64,000 bases of DNA from an uncultured Clostridia bacterium (GTDB lineage Bacteria > Bacillota > Clostridia > TANB77 > CAG-508): positions 143,000 through 206,999 of the forward strand of contig CANPVP010000004.1 of the NCBI GenBank assembly GCA_947581825.1. Direction: 5' to 3'. Shown here piece after piece: positions 1-8,762 of this stretch (the stretch's first letter is position 1; each line of letters starts with the position of its first letter). Under the pieces are notes generated by a model, which did not search any database, was not told the DNA's origin, and saw only the letters and a program-made list of their open reading frames with translations. The position numbers and the translations under genes were made by a program.

Positions 1-4
1 GTAG

Positions 5-373
5 CTATTTTGAATTTTTTGCCACTTCTTTTTTCTTTGTAAATTTATTTAAATAATGCATACGGATTATTGATAAATTTGTAAACATTCTTCCAACAAA
101 AACTACTATAGCTGCTAGGTATATATCAACATTTAATTTTTCTCCAAGATATGTTAGCAATATTGATAATATTGCATTTCCAAAAAATCCTGAAACGAAT
201 ACTTTTAAATCAAACTTACCTTCTAGAGTTGATCTTATTCCTCCAAATACTGTATCTAATGCTGCAACTATTGATATTGCTAGATATCCAGAATATGTAT
301 ATGGAATTATTGGAGCTTTTGACCCTAATATTGCGCCTATTATACATCCTAAAATTATTGAAAATAAAACCAT
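5..373 (-). CDS. sbp: Small basic protein Sbp (DUF1290 family)
   Basis: A 122-residue integral membrane protein with about three to four hydrophobic segments and a basic C-terminus rich in Lys. Size, topology and position match the small basic protein (DUF1290) that follows the DUF881 genes in the Bacillus division cluster (divIB, ylxW, ylxX, sbp, then ftsA/ftsZ). The start ATG follows an AGGAGG ribosome site. It is the last gene of the murA-divIB-DUF881 run; ftsA would be expected beyond the left edge. Molecular function of the family is not established. Family assignment is by order and appearance. Confidence 0.8.
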   Translation of the reverse strand: MVLFSIILGCIIGAILGSKAPIIPYTYSGYLAISIVAALDTVFGGIRSTLEGKFDLKVFVSGFFGNAILSILLTYLGEKLNVDIYLAAIVVFVGRMFTNLSIIRMHYLNKFTKKKEVAKNSK

Positions 374-389
374 TTTTATATCCTCCTAA

Positions 390-1061
390 CTATTTTATAT
401 ATTTCAATTCCATTTTTCCATTGTATTTAGGAATTTCTAAATCCTTTACTTTTTCTATTTTGATTTTATATCCTATTTTACTATACTTATCTGCAAAACC
501 TGAATTTTTTACATTTAATGCACTATCTAGATATGTTTGATCTCCTATAACTTTAATTTCAAAAGGTGAATTTATATTTTTTCCACTATTCATTATTATA
601 TCTCCGCTGGTAATTTCTACAATATCAGTTACATTTACAACTCTTTCACCATTTATTGAAATTGCGTCTGCCCCAGCTAATTTTAATTCATTTATTAGTT
701 CTATTAATAATGTAGCTGTTATTTCATGTTCTTCATTATCTTCTAAAGTAATTATAATTCCATCTCCAGTTACTTTAGTAACACCTAATAACATTCTAGA
801 TTGTTTTAATTCTTTCTCTAATAGTTCTGAAGCTTCTTCATTTGTTTCTGCTGATTTTTTATATTCATCTATTTTTTCCTCTTTTTCTTTTATTTGCTTT
901 TCCAATTCTTCACATTTTGTTTTCCAATCAGCTAACTTTTCAGTTAACTCAGCTTCTCTCAAATCTTCAATTTCTGCAATATCTGTTTTTTCTATAACTC
1001 TAAATTGTATAAACATTATATACACTAATACAAAACATACTAGTCCTATTGTAATTGTCAT
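390..1061 (-). CDS. DUF881 family membrane-anchored protein (YlxX/YlxW-like), second copy
   Basis: One N-terminal transmembrane anchor, a Glu/Lys-rich coiled coil (roughly residues 30-90), then a DUF881 domain with the family signatures GITL-like (DGIIITL), GADAISINGERV and a conserved C-terminal IGD/YLDSAL segment. The open frame runs upstream to 1109, but the first ATG there has no ribosome site, whereas the ATG at 1061 is preceded by AAAGGG at 9 nt and starts directly with the anchor, so I place the start there. Role in division or wall synthesis is inferred only from the position between divIB and sbp. It is paralogous to the next gene upstream. Confidence 0.8.
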   Translation of the reverse strand: MTITIGLVCFVLVYIMFIQFRVIEKTDIAEIEDLREAELTEKLADWKTKCEELEKQIKEKEEKIDEYKKSAETNEEASELLEKELKQSRMLLGVTKVTGDGIIITLEDNEEHEITATLLIELINELKLAGADAISINGERVVNVTDIVEITSGDIIMNSGKNINSPFEIKVIGDQTYLDSALNVKNSGFADKYSKIGYKIKIEKVKDLEIPKYNGKMELKYIK

Positions 1062-1166
1062 TGTTATTTTCCCTTTTTGCACAACTACCATCATTCCTTT
1101 CTTAGGCATCTGGTTGGATAAGACGTATAATTTCTTTCCAAAATTGTAATATTTTTTAGCTAAAAT

Positions 1167-1895
1167 CTATTTTGAACTTTTTATTGTCTTTGCATCTAAA
1201 ATTCCACTATACTTTGGTATTGTAATGCTATCTTTACTCTCAACATTAGTTTCAATACCATCATTATTTAGAATATCTATATACCCACCTGGTCTCATAA
1301 GAGCTCCAGTCATTAATTCTGGAAAACCTATCGCTTTTATTTCAAATGGAGCTCCAACTTTTTCTCCATTTATTAATACAACATTTCCATCACATGTTAT
1401 TGTTGTTGAATTAACAATTCGCTGATTATTAATTGAAATTGCCTCTGCTCCAGCATTTTTCAATTCATTTACAACTATTCTTAAGTCCTCATCATGAATC
1501 AAATATCTGCTTATGCTATCATACCCTCCAAGCATATCTGTGCTAATACTTTGATTATCATTCAAACTTACTATTATTCCACTTCCTGATACCTCAGTTA
1601 ACCCTAATAATATGTTATTCTTCTTCAACTCTTCTTCCATTGCCTTAGCTGATGAATCGTCTTTTGTTATTTCCTCTCTTGCCTTTTCTAATTCTTTATC
1701 AGTTTTTTCTAAACTTGCATACAAAGCATCATATTTATCTTTCCATTCTAAAACTTGATCTTTTAATTTGTTCTCTGTTCTTTCAACTCCTACAATTTCA
1801 CTCGCTGCATTTATAGTATTTATTTGCCAAACTATTGCAAATGATAGTAACACACACATTAGCCCTAAAGTTATAGCACTTTGTATTTTCTTCAT
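1167..1895 (-). CDS. DUF881 family membrane-anchored protein (YlxW/YlxX-like), first copy
   Basis: About 242 residues: N-terminal anchor, coiled coil (about residues 35-85), and a DUF881 domain (GIIVSLND, GAEAISINNQRIV, GAPFEIKAIG). The ATG at 1895 lies 5 nt after AAAGGAG; a GTG two codons upstream would overlap the ribosome site, so it is rejected. Tandem DUF881 genes between divIB and sbp mirror Bacillus ylxW-ylxX. This copy carries an extra insert (about residues 120-140, SMISRYLIHDEDL-like region) relative to its paralogue. Function of the family is not well defined. Confidence 0.82.
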   Translation of the reverse strand: MKKIQSAITLGLMCVLLSFAIVWQINTINAASEIVGVERTENKLKDQVLEWKDKYDALYASLEKTDKELEKAREEITKDDSSAKAMEEELKKNNILLGLTEVSGSGIIVSLNDNQSISTDMLGGYDSISRYLIHDEDLRIVVNELKNAGAEAISINNQRIVNSTTITCDGNVVLINGEKVGAPFEIKAIGFPELMTGALMRPGGYIDILNNDGIETNVESKDSITIPKYSGILDAKTIKSSK

Positions 1896-1927
1896 AAGCA
1901 CTCCTTTCTTCTATACTTATAGCTTCT

Positions 1928-2908
1928 CTATTTTTTCTCTTTATCATTATCTTTCTTATCTTCTTTTTTTTCTACTTTCTTTTCTGGAGAAAAATATACA
2001 GGTTGTGTATTTAAATCTCTATCAGCGTGAATATCTCCTTTTTTTCCTTTTGTATTCTCTATTGTAGCCTTAATCCAATCAAATTTATTAATTAGATTAT
2101 CTGCCTCACCAATATATACATTCTTTTTTTCACTCTCTAATACAAGTTTGTAATTTGATTTATTAGAAATATCTATTTCTGTTATAAGATTTGCAACATT
2201 TGTTGTTTCAGCAACTTGATATATTTCCAAAACATCATTTAGTTTTTCCAAGTCCTCTTCGCATAATCTATTATTAACTTTTATATCTTCCATATCAGTT
2301 TTTATTCCTGTTAATAACGGCGCTTCTATTTTGTCCTCAGATATTTCTAGCATATAACCTTGATTATCTATATACATATACGAACTACCTAACTGCAACA
2401 TATATGTTGCAACACGCTCATCTGCTTCAATTATTAATTTGTTTGGCAATGCTCTTTTTATAGTTACATTTTTTACATAAGCATTTTCTTTTATTTTTTC
2501 TATAATTTGCTTTTTACTTATTCTATATATGTTTTCACCATATTTAACACCTGATAGACTTATATAAGTATCACTACTTAATTTTATATTGTTATTTACC
2601 TGAATTTCTTCTATATTAAACATTGGAGAAATCATTAAAAATGATATTATTCCAATTATTAAGCCCACAAAAACTATAAGTTTCAAAAAAGTTTTTAATA
2701 CTGACTTCTTTTTTTTCTTCGTATTTTTCTGTTGAGACTCATTATTATTATTTTGATTTTGTCTTTTGACAGCATTTGTATTTCTTTCAGTTCTTCTCTC
2801 TACATCTTTTGTGATTCTCTCATCAGTATTATAGTTTTCTCTATTAACTTTATTTGTACTTTTCTTTTTTTGAGGTTGTCTTTTACTTGTTTTGTTTGGC
2901 AAAATCAT
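1928..2908 (-). CDS. divIB: Cell-division protein DivIB/FtsQ
   Basis: Bitopic membrane protein: a long, very basic, Gln/Asn/Lys-rich cytoplasmic tail (about 75 residues), one transmembrane helix, then an extracytoplasmic POTRA domain (FNIEEIQVNNN through PNKLIIEADERV) and a beta domain, ending in a Lys/Glu-rich tail. This is the DivIB architecture that links FtsL/DivIC to the septal wall machinery. The start is uncertain: ATG at 2908 overlaps GGGGTG, and a TTG two codons later has better spacing; an ATG at 2950 has no visible ribosome site. Downstream of murA, separated by a terminator-like hairpin. Confidence 0.85.
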   Translation of the reverse strand: MILPNKTSKRQPQKKKSTNKVNRENYNTDERITKDVERRTERNTNAVKRQNQNNNNESQQKNTKKKKKSVLKTFLKLIVFVGLIIGIISFLMISPMFNIEEIQVNNNIKLSSDTYISLSGVKYGENIYRISKKQIIEKIKENAYVKNVTIKRALPNKLIIEADERVATYMLQLGSSYMYIDNQGYMLEISEDKIEAPLLTGIKTDMEDIKVNNRLCEEDLEKLNDVLEIYQVAETTNVANLITEIDISNKSNYKLVLESEKKNVYIGEADNLINKFDWIKATIENTKGKKGDIHADRDLNTQPVYFSPEKKVEKKEDKKDNDKEKK

Positions 2909-2977
2909 CACCCCATAAACTGAATTTTTACATAGCCAATTATACACCATTAAGTTTTAATTGTACAACTTTTTTTC

Positions 2978-3032
2978 AAAAAAACAGAACTAAAATTTTC
3001 TTGCAACAACTTGCAAAAAAATCTCAGTTCCG
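2978..3032 (-). terminator. Terminator-like hairpin between murA and divIB
   Basis: On the minus strand GGAACTGAGATTTT and TTGCAAG pair with CTTGCAA and AAAATTTTAGTTC, followed by seven T residues. It lies downstream of murA and just before divIB, so it may limit read-through of murA transcripts into the division genes. Confidence 0.6.
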
Positions 3033-3120
3033 TTCCCCACTCATAATTCACTATTAATCATTTCTCTTTCGCAATTTTCCATTCATCATTCACCATTAAT
3101 CATTAATTATTCACTATTCA
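3033..3120. repeat. AT-rich degenerate ATTCATT/ATTAATCATT tract
   Basis: Low-complexity tract of near-repeats of ATTCA, CATT and ATTAAT between murA and divIB, running up to the murA stop codon. Similar tracts occur near 10500-10540, 11830-11900, 38338-38450 and 47290-47340, always intergenic. Confidence 0.5.
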
Positions 3121-4367
3121 TTATATAAATGTATCCTTCCTCCCAAGCTTCTAATTTTATTATCCAAATTATCATATCCCCTTAAAATATATTCTATATT
3201 ATCAACCTTAGTTTTGCCATTTGCATACATTCCCGCAATTACCAATGAAATTCCTCCTCTTAAATCTTTTGCTCGAACATTAGCTGAATTTAATTTTCTT
3301 ACACCTTTAATAATTGCTGTTCTTCCCTCTATAGTATATTTTGCTCCCATTCTTGAAAGCTCATCTAAATATTTAAATCTGTTCTCAAAAATATTTTCTA
3401 TAACTATTGATGTACCTTTTGCCACTGTCATTATTGTTCCAAATATTGATTGCATATCGGTTGGGAAACCCGGATATGGCATAGTTTTAATATCAACCGC
3501 TCTCAACCTCTTTGGAGCTTTCAATTCAATACCATTATGTATTATATTTAATTTACACCCTGCATCCTCTAACTTCTGTATTACTGGCTCTATATGTTCT
3601 GAAATAACATTATTTAATTTTACTTCTCCACCATTCATAGCCGTCATGCACAAAAAAGTACCTGCTTCAATTCTATCTGGAATAATATTGTAACTAACAT
3701 CTTTTAATTTTTTCACTCCATTTATAACAATCACATTGCTTCCAGCACCGGCTATTTTTGCTCCCATTCTATTTAAAAAATTCTGCAAATCAACAATTTC
3801 TGGCTCCATAGCTGCATTGATAATAGTAGTTTCTCCTTCTGCTAATACAGATGATAAAATAATATTTTCAGTAGCACCAACACTTGGAAAATCCAATCTT
3901 ATTTTACTTCCATTAATATTATCAGCTGAACATTCAATTCTTCCAGAATCTTCGCTTATATTTATTCCTAATTCTTTAAAAGCTTTCAAATGTAAATCAA
4001 TAGGCCTAGAACCAATATCACATCCACCTGGGCATGAAAAACATGCTTTTCTATTTTTTCCTATCAAAGCCCCTGCAATAATTACCGAAGATCTCATCTC
4101 TCTCATCAAATCTTCTGGTATATCGCAACTATTAAGCCTACTAGAATCTATTATGTACTTGTTTTTATCTTTTTTTACCTTACACCCTAACTCTTCCAAA
4201 ATGCGAAACATCATTTTTGTATCATGTATATTTGGAACATTATACAGTTTAGAAATACCGCCATTCAAAATAGTTCCCGCAATTATAGGAAGAGCTGAAT
4301 TTTTAGCACCAGAAATATCTACTTCACCTTCTAGCTTTCTTCCCCCTTCTATTATATAACTTGCCAT
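3114..4367 (-). CDS. murA: UDP-N-acetylglucosamine 1-carboxyvinyltransferase MurA
   Basis: Catalyses transfer of enolpyruvate from PEP to UDP-GlcNAc, the first committed step of peptidoglycan synthesis in the cytoplasm. The 417-residue length is typical. Visible motifs: N-terminal SGAKNSALPI, active-site Cys in PGGCDIGSRPIDLH (the fosfomycin-reactive cysteine is retained), GYPTDMQ-type motif as GFPTDMQ, and the C-terminal GG(I)SLVIAGM stretch. ATG at 4367 is preceded by AGGAGG with 7 nt spacing. That ribosome site is the 3' arm of a strong hairpin (4375-4418), so translation could be controlled by folding. Many clostridia have two MurA copies; only one is in this window. Confidence 0.95.
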   Translation of the reverse strand: MASYIIEGGRKLEGEVDISGAKNSALPIIAGTILNGGISKLYNVPNIHDTKMMFRILEELGCKVKKDKNKYIIDSSRLNSCDIPEDLMREMRSSVIIAGALIGKNRKACFSCPGGCDIGSRPIDLHLKAFKELGINISEDSGRIECSADNINGSKIRLDFPSVGATENIILSSVLAEGETTIINAAMEPEIVDLQNFLNRMGAKIAGAGSNVIVINGVKKLKDVSYNIIPDRIEAGTFLCMTAMNGGEVKLNNVISEHIEPVIQKLEDAGCKLNIIHNGIELKAPKRLRAVDIKTMPYPGFPTDMQSIFGTIMTVAKGTSIVIENIFENRFKYLDELSRMGAKYTIEGRTAIIKGVRKLNSANVRAKDLRGGISLVIAGMYANGKTKVDNIEYILRGYDNLDNKIRSLGGRIHLYNE

Positions 4368-4374
4368 AAAAAAA

Positions 4375-4418
4375 CCTCCTACTTTATTTGCTATATATTA
4401 TGCAAACTAAGTAGGCGG
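4375..4418 (-). promoter_or_regulatory. Hairpin overlapping the murA ribosome site and following dinD
   Basis: On the minus strand CCGCCTACTTAGTTTGC pairs, with few mismatches, with GCAAATAAAGTAGGAGG around a loop ATAATATATA; T7 and the murA ATG follow. The 3' arm contains the murA AGGAGG, so the fold would hide it, and it also looks like a terminator for the dinD-like gene. A related hairpin lies on the other side of dinD (5435-5473). Confidence 0.6.
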
Positions 4419-4424
4419 TGTGTT

Positions 4425-5279
4425 TTATTTTAACCTTTTTTTATTGTTTGATTTTAATTCTTCATTTTTCTCTTTTTCTTTTTCTATTTGTTTTGCACTC
4501 TTGCTTGGTGTTGGTAAATCTTCTGGCATAGTACCACCAATTCTTTTTATAGTTTGTCTAACAGCTTGTCCTACATTATGATGAGTTTTACAAGCATCAT
4601 CTTCATTATCTATATTTTTGTTTTTTAGAACTTCATCTGTTTGAGTAATTCTAAATAAATTAGCTGCAAGTTCTGTACTACTCATATAGTCTAATATATC
4701 TTCTTTTTCTGATATACCTTTTCTATTTGCAATATCTTTAGCTGTTTCTCCATTATACAGTCCTCTATAGCCATAATTATTAAATTTCCCATAATTCTTT
4801 ACACCTGCTAATTTGGCTGTATCAAATAAATATTTATTTTTATCTTTTACATTTTTTCTTGTATATAATCTCTTTTCATCCTCATTTAATTGTTCATATT
4901 CTTGTCTTGTTAACTCTTGTTTTCTAGTTTGTACTGCAAAATAAGTTTGAGCTAATGCTATTGCTTTTTTTCTACTGTCTCCATTTTGTGCAATTAAGTA
5001 ACATGCATATCTTGTTAATTTTAAATCGTCTACTTCCATTTCCGCATTATTCCCGACTTTTAACACCCTCCCGACGTCGGCAAAGTGTTCGTCTTGTGCA
5101 ATATTACTACCATTACAAGCTTCTTTTGCTTTAGTTATTACATTTTTAAAATTACCCCATTTACTATATTCTAACATCAACATTAGCTCTCTAGCATACC
5201 AAAATTCTATTCCATTTTCATCAATATGTTTAATACTTTCAAAATCCTTTTCTGTTTTATTTACCAAATCATTTGCCAT
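4425..5279 (-). CDS. dinD: DNA-damage-inducible protein D-like (DinD) protein
   Basis: About 284 residues. The N-terminal half (IEFWYARELMLMLEYSKWGNF..., later DLKLTRYACYLIAQNGD) is the BRO-N/antirepressor-like domain seen in DinD; the C-terminal half (NKYLFDTAKLAGV, YGYRGLYNGETAKDI, LAANLFRITQTDE) is the DinD-specific region. DinD of Escherichia coli is SOS-induced and inhibits RecA filaments in vitro; whether this holds here is unknown. ATG at 5279 has GGAG at good spacing; an upstream in-frame extension lacks one. The gene stands alone between two similar hairpins, which suggests a mobile or acquired cassette. A possible SOS box lies at 5339-5352. Confidence 0.8.
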   Translation of the reverse strand: MANDLVNKTEKDFESIKHIDENGIEFWYARELMLMLEYSKWGNFKNVITKAKEACNGSNIAQDEHFADVGRVLKVGNNAEMEVDDLKLTRYACYLIAQNGDSRKKAIALAQTYFAVQTRKQELTRQEYEQLNEDEKRLYTRKNVKDKNKYLFDTAKLAGVKNYGKFNNYGYRGLYNGETAKDIANRKGISEKEDILDYMSSTELAANLFRITQTDEVLKNKNIDNEDDACKTHHNVGQAVRQTIKRIGGTMPEDLPTPSKSAKQIEKEKEKNEELKSNNKKRLK

Positions 5280-5338
5280 AAATATCATCTCCTTTCTTCT
5301 ATTCATATCACATTTGCAATTCTTATTCAATAGTTTTA

Positions 5339-5352
5339 CGAATTTTTGTTCT
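5339..5352. promoter_or_regulatory. Possible LexA/SOS box upstream of dinD
   Basis: CGAATTTTTGTTCT resembles the Gram-positive SOS box (CGAAC, four bases, GTTCG) with one mismatch in each half. It is about 60 nt upstream of the dinD start. A single weak match; treat as a suggestion. Confidence 0.3.
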
Positions 5353-5434
5353 TGTTTTCTGTTTATGTTTTTATTTTACTTTATCATAAATAATACTGAT
5401 GAATAGCTGTTTAATATAATTTGATATAAAAAGT

Positions 5435-5473
5435 CACCTACTTTTTTGTCATATTATACAAACTAAGTAGGTG
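5435..5473 (-). repeat. Hairpin repeat upstream of dinD, paired with 4375-4418
   Basis: CACCTACTT and AAGTAGGTG form the stem. The right arm and its flank (CAAACTAAGTAGG, one variable base, GGTGTGTT) are nearly identical to the copy at 4402-4423. On the minus strand it is followed by ACTTTTT and could end transcription coming from the flavoprotein gene. The two copies are about 1060 bp apart and enclose dinD. Confidence 0.65.
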
Positions 5474-5580
5474 GTGTGTTAATTTGAGTGTTCTTTTTCC
5501 AATATTCTGCCATACAAGTATTTTTCGAAATCATTTTTCAATATCGGTCACATCGTAGCTTAAATAAGAACTCAATTATG

Positions 5581-6156
5581 CTAATTCTTATTTATAAGGT
5601 TAAGAATTCTTTTTCCAAGCTCATATGCTTCATCGATTTTTTCCTGATTATTCTGCTTCAAATCATCCAATGAGCTCACTTTTGTTACAGTTAAATTAGC
5701 TACAGGTTCAACTTCCATATGTCCAAAATAATGTTCAATTGATTCGACAATAACCTTGTTCTCTCTTTCCGTTCCACCTTCGCGTACCGAAACAGAAATT
5801 CCAACTCTTCTTTTTTCCATAGAAATTCTTCTAGGATTAGTGTTTGCGTATGGAGTATTTCTGTCAAAGAAAACCTTGAGTTGTCCTGAAACATATCCCC
5901 AATAATCAGGAGTACCAATAATGATGATATCTGCTTCTTTAAAGTCCTCAATAATCTTATCCATGCTGTCATGCTGAATACACTTGCCGTCTTTGTAGCA
6001 CATCTTACACCCTGTACAGTAATTGATTTTTTCCTCGCCCAGACAGTAACATCTCGTTTCAACGCCTACTTTTTCCATGCCTTTAAGCATAGTACGTATT
6101 AAATAAGCTGTACTTCCGTTTGGATTTGGACTTCCTACAATTGCTAGAGCTTTCAT
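5581..6156 (-). CDS. Flavodoxin-fold NAD(P)H/iron-sulfur flavoprotein-type oxidoreductase
   Basis: About 191 residues with an NADPH-dependent FMN reductase/flavodoxin fold: MKALAIVGSPNPNGST (FMN phosphate loop), a Cys cluster CTGCKMCYKDGKC, and ADIIIIGTPDYWGYVSGQLKVFFDR. The spacing CX2CX2CX5C matches the compact [4Fe-4S] motif of iron-sulfur flavoproteins. The true start is the ATG at 6156 after AAAGGAG; the open frame extends into mutL without a ribosome site. It follows mutL by 24 nt. Substrate unknown. Base composition looks less AT-rich than the neighbours (CCTTCGCGTACCG in the coding region), hinting at acquisition. Confidence 0.75.
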   Translation of the reverse strand: MKALAIVGSPNPNGSTAYLIRTMLKGMEKVGVETRCYCLGEEKINYCTGCKMCYKDGKCIQHDSMDKIIEDFKEADIIIIGTPDYWGYVSGQLKVFFDRNTPYANTNPRRISMEKRRVGISVSVREGGTERENKVIVESIEHYFGHMEVEPVANLTVTKVSSLDDLKQNNQEKIDEAYELGKRILNLINKN

Positions 6157-6179
6157 ACAAAAACTCCTTTCTTTTTTGT

Positions 6180-7883
6180 TTATTTTACAATTTCTTCTCT
6201 TTTCATTTTTATTGTTGTTGGTCTTCCGTGTGGACAAGTATATGGGTTTTGCAATTTTAATAAATTTTGTATTAGTATATCTACTTCTTCTCTTTTTAAA
6301 TCCATATTAGCTTTTACTGCTGCTTTACATGCTACAGTTGCAATAAATCTGTCTTCTATATCTTTTATTTGACTTCTTGAATCATTCAACATTTCATCAA
6401 GTATATCTAAAAACATATCTTTTCTATTAGTTTTTTCTCTATATTCTATATCTGGTACACCATTTATTTTGATAGTGTTCTCTCCAAAAAATTCTATATC
6501 ATAACCAATCTTTTTTAGTAATTCTTCATTATTTTTTATGAATTCAATTTCTCTATGTGTTAAATTAATAACTTCAGGAACAAGCATCATTTGGCTATTA
6601 CTTTGATTATTCTTTTTATAGTTGTCCTTTATCTGCTCATATAATACCCTTTCATGTGCTGCATGTTGATCTATTAAATATATTTCATTTTCTACCTGTA
6701 TTATAATATATGTTTTGAAAGCAATTCCTATATATGTATATTTTACTTCTCTTTTATTTTCTCTTTTTATTAAATCTTTTTCTTCTTGATTATTTTCTAA
6801 GCTCTCATTTTGATTTGTATGATTGTTTGCAAAATTATATTCATTTAAAATATAATTTTCTTTTTCTTTAGATATTTCTTCGTTTCCTAGAAATTTCTCA
6901 TTTAATATTGAATTTTTTATTGCACTATATACTACTCTATGTAATTCTTCTTCATTTTTAAATCTAACTTCCATTTTAGTTGGATGAACATTTACATCAT
7001 AATAATTTGCTGGCATTTCAATATTCATTATAAAAAAGCCATACATTCCAATTCCAGTGCTTCCTTTAAATGCCTGGTCTGCACTGTTTGTTATTATTGC
7101 ATTTTTTATATTTCTTTTATTTAAAAATATAATTTGATTTTTTCTACTATCTTTAGCAATTCGCGTATTACCAATAACTCCTGTTATTCTTATATTTTCT
7201 TCTTTATAATCAACATCAATTATATTATCTGCTATTTCTTTTCCATACAATGTATATATAATGTCTTTTATGTTTCCATTTCCATTTGATTGAAATATAT
7301 TTTTTCCATCATTTATTAGTTTAAAAGAAATACTTGGATTTGCTAGTGCTACCTTTTGTATCCATTCTTTTATGTATCTAAATTCTGTTGCATCTTGCTT
7401 TAAAAATTTATATCTAACAGGTGTGTTAAAGAATAAATTTTCTACAGTTATAGTGGTTCCTGTTTTAGCTCCAACCTCTTCTCTACTTAAAATATCTCCT
7501 GCTTCTGCTTCTATTTTTATTCCAAAATCTTGATTTGCAGTTTTTGATATCATTGTTAATTTTGATATTGCTACAATACTTGCTAAAGCTTCTCCTCTAA
7601 AACCCATTGAGTATATTTTTTCTAGATCTTCTACCTGTTTTATTTTACTTGTAGCATGTCTCTCTAAAGAAATAAACATTTCGTCAGCTTCTATTCCTTT
7701 TCCGTTATCTACGACTTTTATTAAGGACTTTCCACCTTTTTTTATTTCAACTATTATATTAGTAGCTCCAGCATCTATTGAATTCTCTACTAGCTCTTTA
7801 ACAACATTTGCTGGTCTTTCAATTACCTCACCAGCCGCCATTTTATTAATTGTTAAATCATCTAAGATGACAATATTCCCCAT
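6180..7883 (-). CDS. mutL: DNA mismatch repair protein MutL
   Basis: GHKL ATPase N-terminus (ELVENSIDAGAT, DNGKGIE, GFRGEALASI) and MutL transducer domain, linker rich in Asn/Glu, then a C-terminal endonuclease domain with DQHAAHERVLYE (fits DQHA, two residues, E, four residues, E), ACKAAVKA and CPHGRPT. All metal-site motifs are present, so this is an endonuclease-proficient MutL as in Bacillus, not the E. coli type. 567 residues is slightly short. Ribosome site AAAGGGA. mutS, usually next to mutL, is not in the window. Confidence 0.95.
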   Translation of the reverse strand: MGNIVILDDLTINKMAAGEVIERPANVVKELVENSIDAGATNIIVEIKKGGKSLIKVVDNGKGIEADEMFISLERHATSKIKQVEDLEKIYSMGFRGEALASIVAISKLTMISKTANQDFGIKIEAEAGDILSREEVGAKTGTTITVENLFFNTPVRYKFLKQDATEFRYIKEWIQKVALANPSISFKLINDGKNIFQSNGNGNIKDIIYTLYGKEIADNIIDVDYKEENIRITGVIGNTRIAKDSRKNQIIFLNKRNIKNAIITNSADQAFKGSTGIGMYGFFIMNIEMPANYYDVNVHPTKMEVRFKNEEELHRVVYSAIKNSILNEKFLGNEEISKEKENYILNEYNFANNHTNQNESLENNQEEKDLIKRENKREVKYTYIGIAFKTYIIIQVENEIYLIDQHAAHERVLYEQIKDNYKKNNQSNSQMMLVPEVINLTHREIEFIKNNEELLKKIGYDIEFFGENTIKINGVPDIEYREKTNRKDMFLDILDEMLNDSRSQIKDIEDRFIATVACKAAVKANMDLKREEVDILIQNLLKLQNPYTCPHGRPTTIKMKREEIVK

Positions 7884-7962
7884 TATTATTCCCTTTCATG
7901 TTATTTTTGGTAATTATATCATTATTCCTATTTTTTTTGCAAACCTTTTAGTTTTTTAATTT

Positions 7963-8739
7963 TTATCCAAAAGCTATATCTAATATCATCATAATAACAA
8001 AACCTATTGCAACACCTATTGTTCCAAGATTTGAATGTTCTCCCTCCTGTAAAGATGGTATTAGTTCTTCTACTACAACATAAATCATGGCTCCTGCTGC
8101 TAAAGCCAATAAATATGGTAATATCGGAACAACTAAACTTGTGAGTAATATTGTGATAACTGCTGCTATTGGTTCCACAATTCCAGATAAAACTCCATAT
8201 ATAAAAGCCTTTGTCTTTGAAGTTCCTTCACTTTTTAATGGCAATGAAATGATTGCACCCTCTGGAAAATTTTGAATTGCTATACCAATAGCTAACACTA
8301 AAGCACCTGCAATCGTTATTCCTGTATTCCCTATAATAGAACCTGCTAAAGTTACTCCTAAAGCCATTCCCTCTGGTATATTATGCAAAGTTACTGCCAA
8401 AACCATCATTGTTGTCTTTTTCAATTTTGCTTTGATTCCTTCGGGTTTATCACCTTTTATATGTAAATGAGGAATTAAACTATCTAAAGTTAATAAAAAA
8501 ACAATTCCTAGTAAAAATCCTATACTTGCAGGTAACCAAGCAATTATTTTTTGTTCTTCTGCCATATCAATTGAAGGTAGCATAAGTGACCATATTGAAG
8601 CTGCAATCATTACACCAGAAGCAAACCCTAATAATAACTTTTCTATCTTCACGTTTATTTTATCTTTCATAAAAAATACCATTCCAGAACCTATGGCTGT
8701 TCCTAAAAATGGTATTAGTAGTATTATTAAAACTTGCAT
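7963..8739 (-). CDS. ZIP family divalent metal transporter (ZupT/GufA-like)
   Basis: A 258-residue membrane protein with about eight hydrophobic segments and both ZIP metal-site helices: HNIPEGMALGV (TM4) and QNFPEGAIISLPL (TM5). A His-containing loop (LIPHLHIKGD) lies between TM3 and TM4. It would import Zn2+, Fe2+ or Mn2+. It starts 24 nt downstream of sufU on the same strand, so it may be co-transcribed with the SUF genes behind the DtxR-type regulator; iron supply is then an attractive but unproven role. ATG preceded by AGAGGTG. Confidence 0.9.
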   Translation of the reverse strand: MQVLIILLIPFLGTAIGSGMVFFMKDKINVKIEKLLLGFASGVMIAASIWSLMLPSIDMAEEQKIIAWLPASIGFLLGIVFLLTLDSLIPHLHIKGDKPEGIKAKLKKTTMMVLAVTLHNIPEGMALGVTLAGSIIGNTGITIAGALVLAIGIAIQNFPEGAIISLPLKSEGTSKTKAFIYGVLSGIVEPIAAVITILLTSLVVPILPYLLALAAGAMIYVVVEELIPSLQEGEHSNLGTIGVAIGFVIMMILDIAFG

Positions 8740-8762
8740 TGCTTCACCTCTATTTTTTTATA

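Noticed and set aside
3033..3120. AT-rich near-repeats considered as a CRISPR array or replication origin
   Set aside because: Units are too short and irregular, there are no spacers or cas genes, and no DnaA-box cluster or dnaA/dnaN genes nearby.
5700..6062. Alternative minus-strand frame of 120 codons inside the flavoprotein gene
   Set aside because: Overlaps the well-supported flavodoxin-fold frame entirely and shows no domain.
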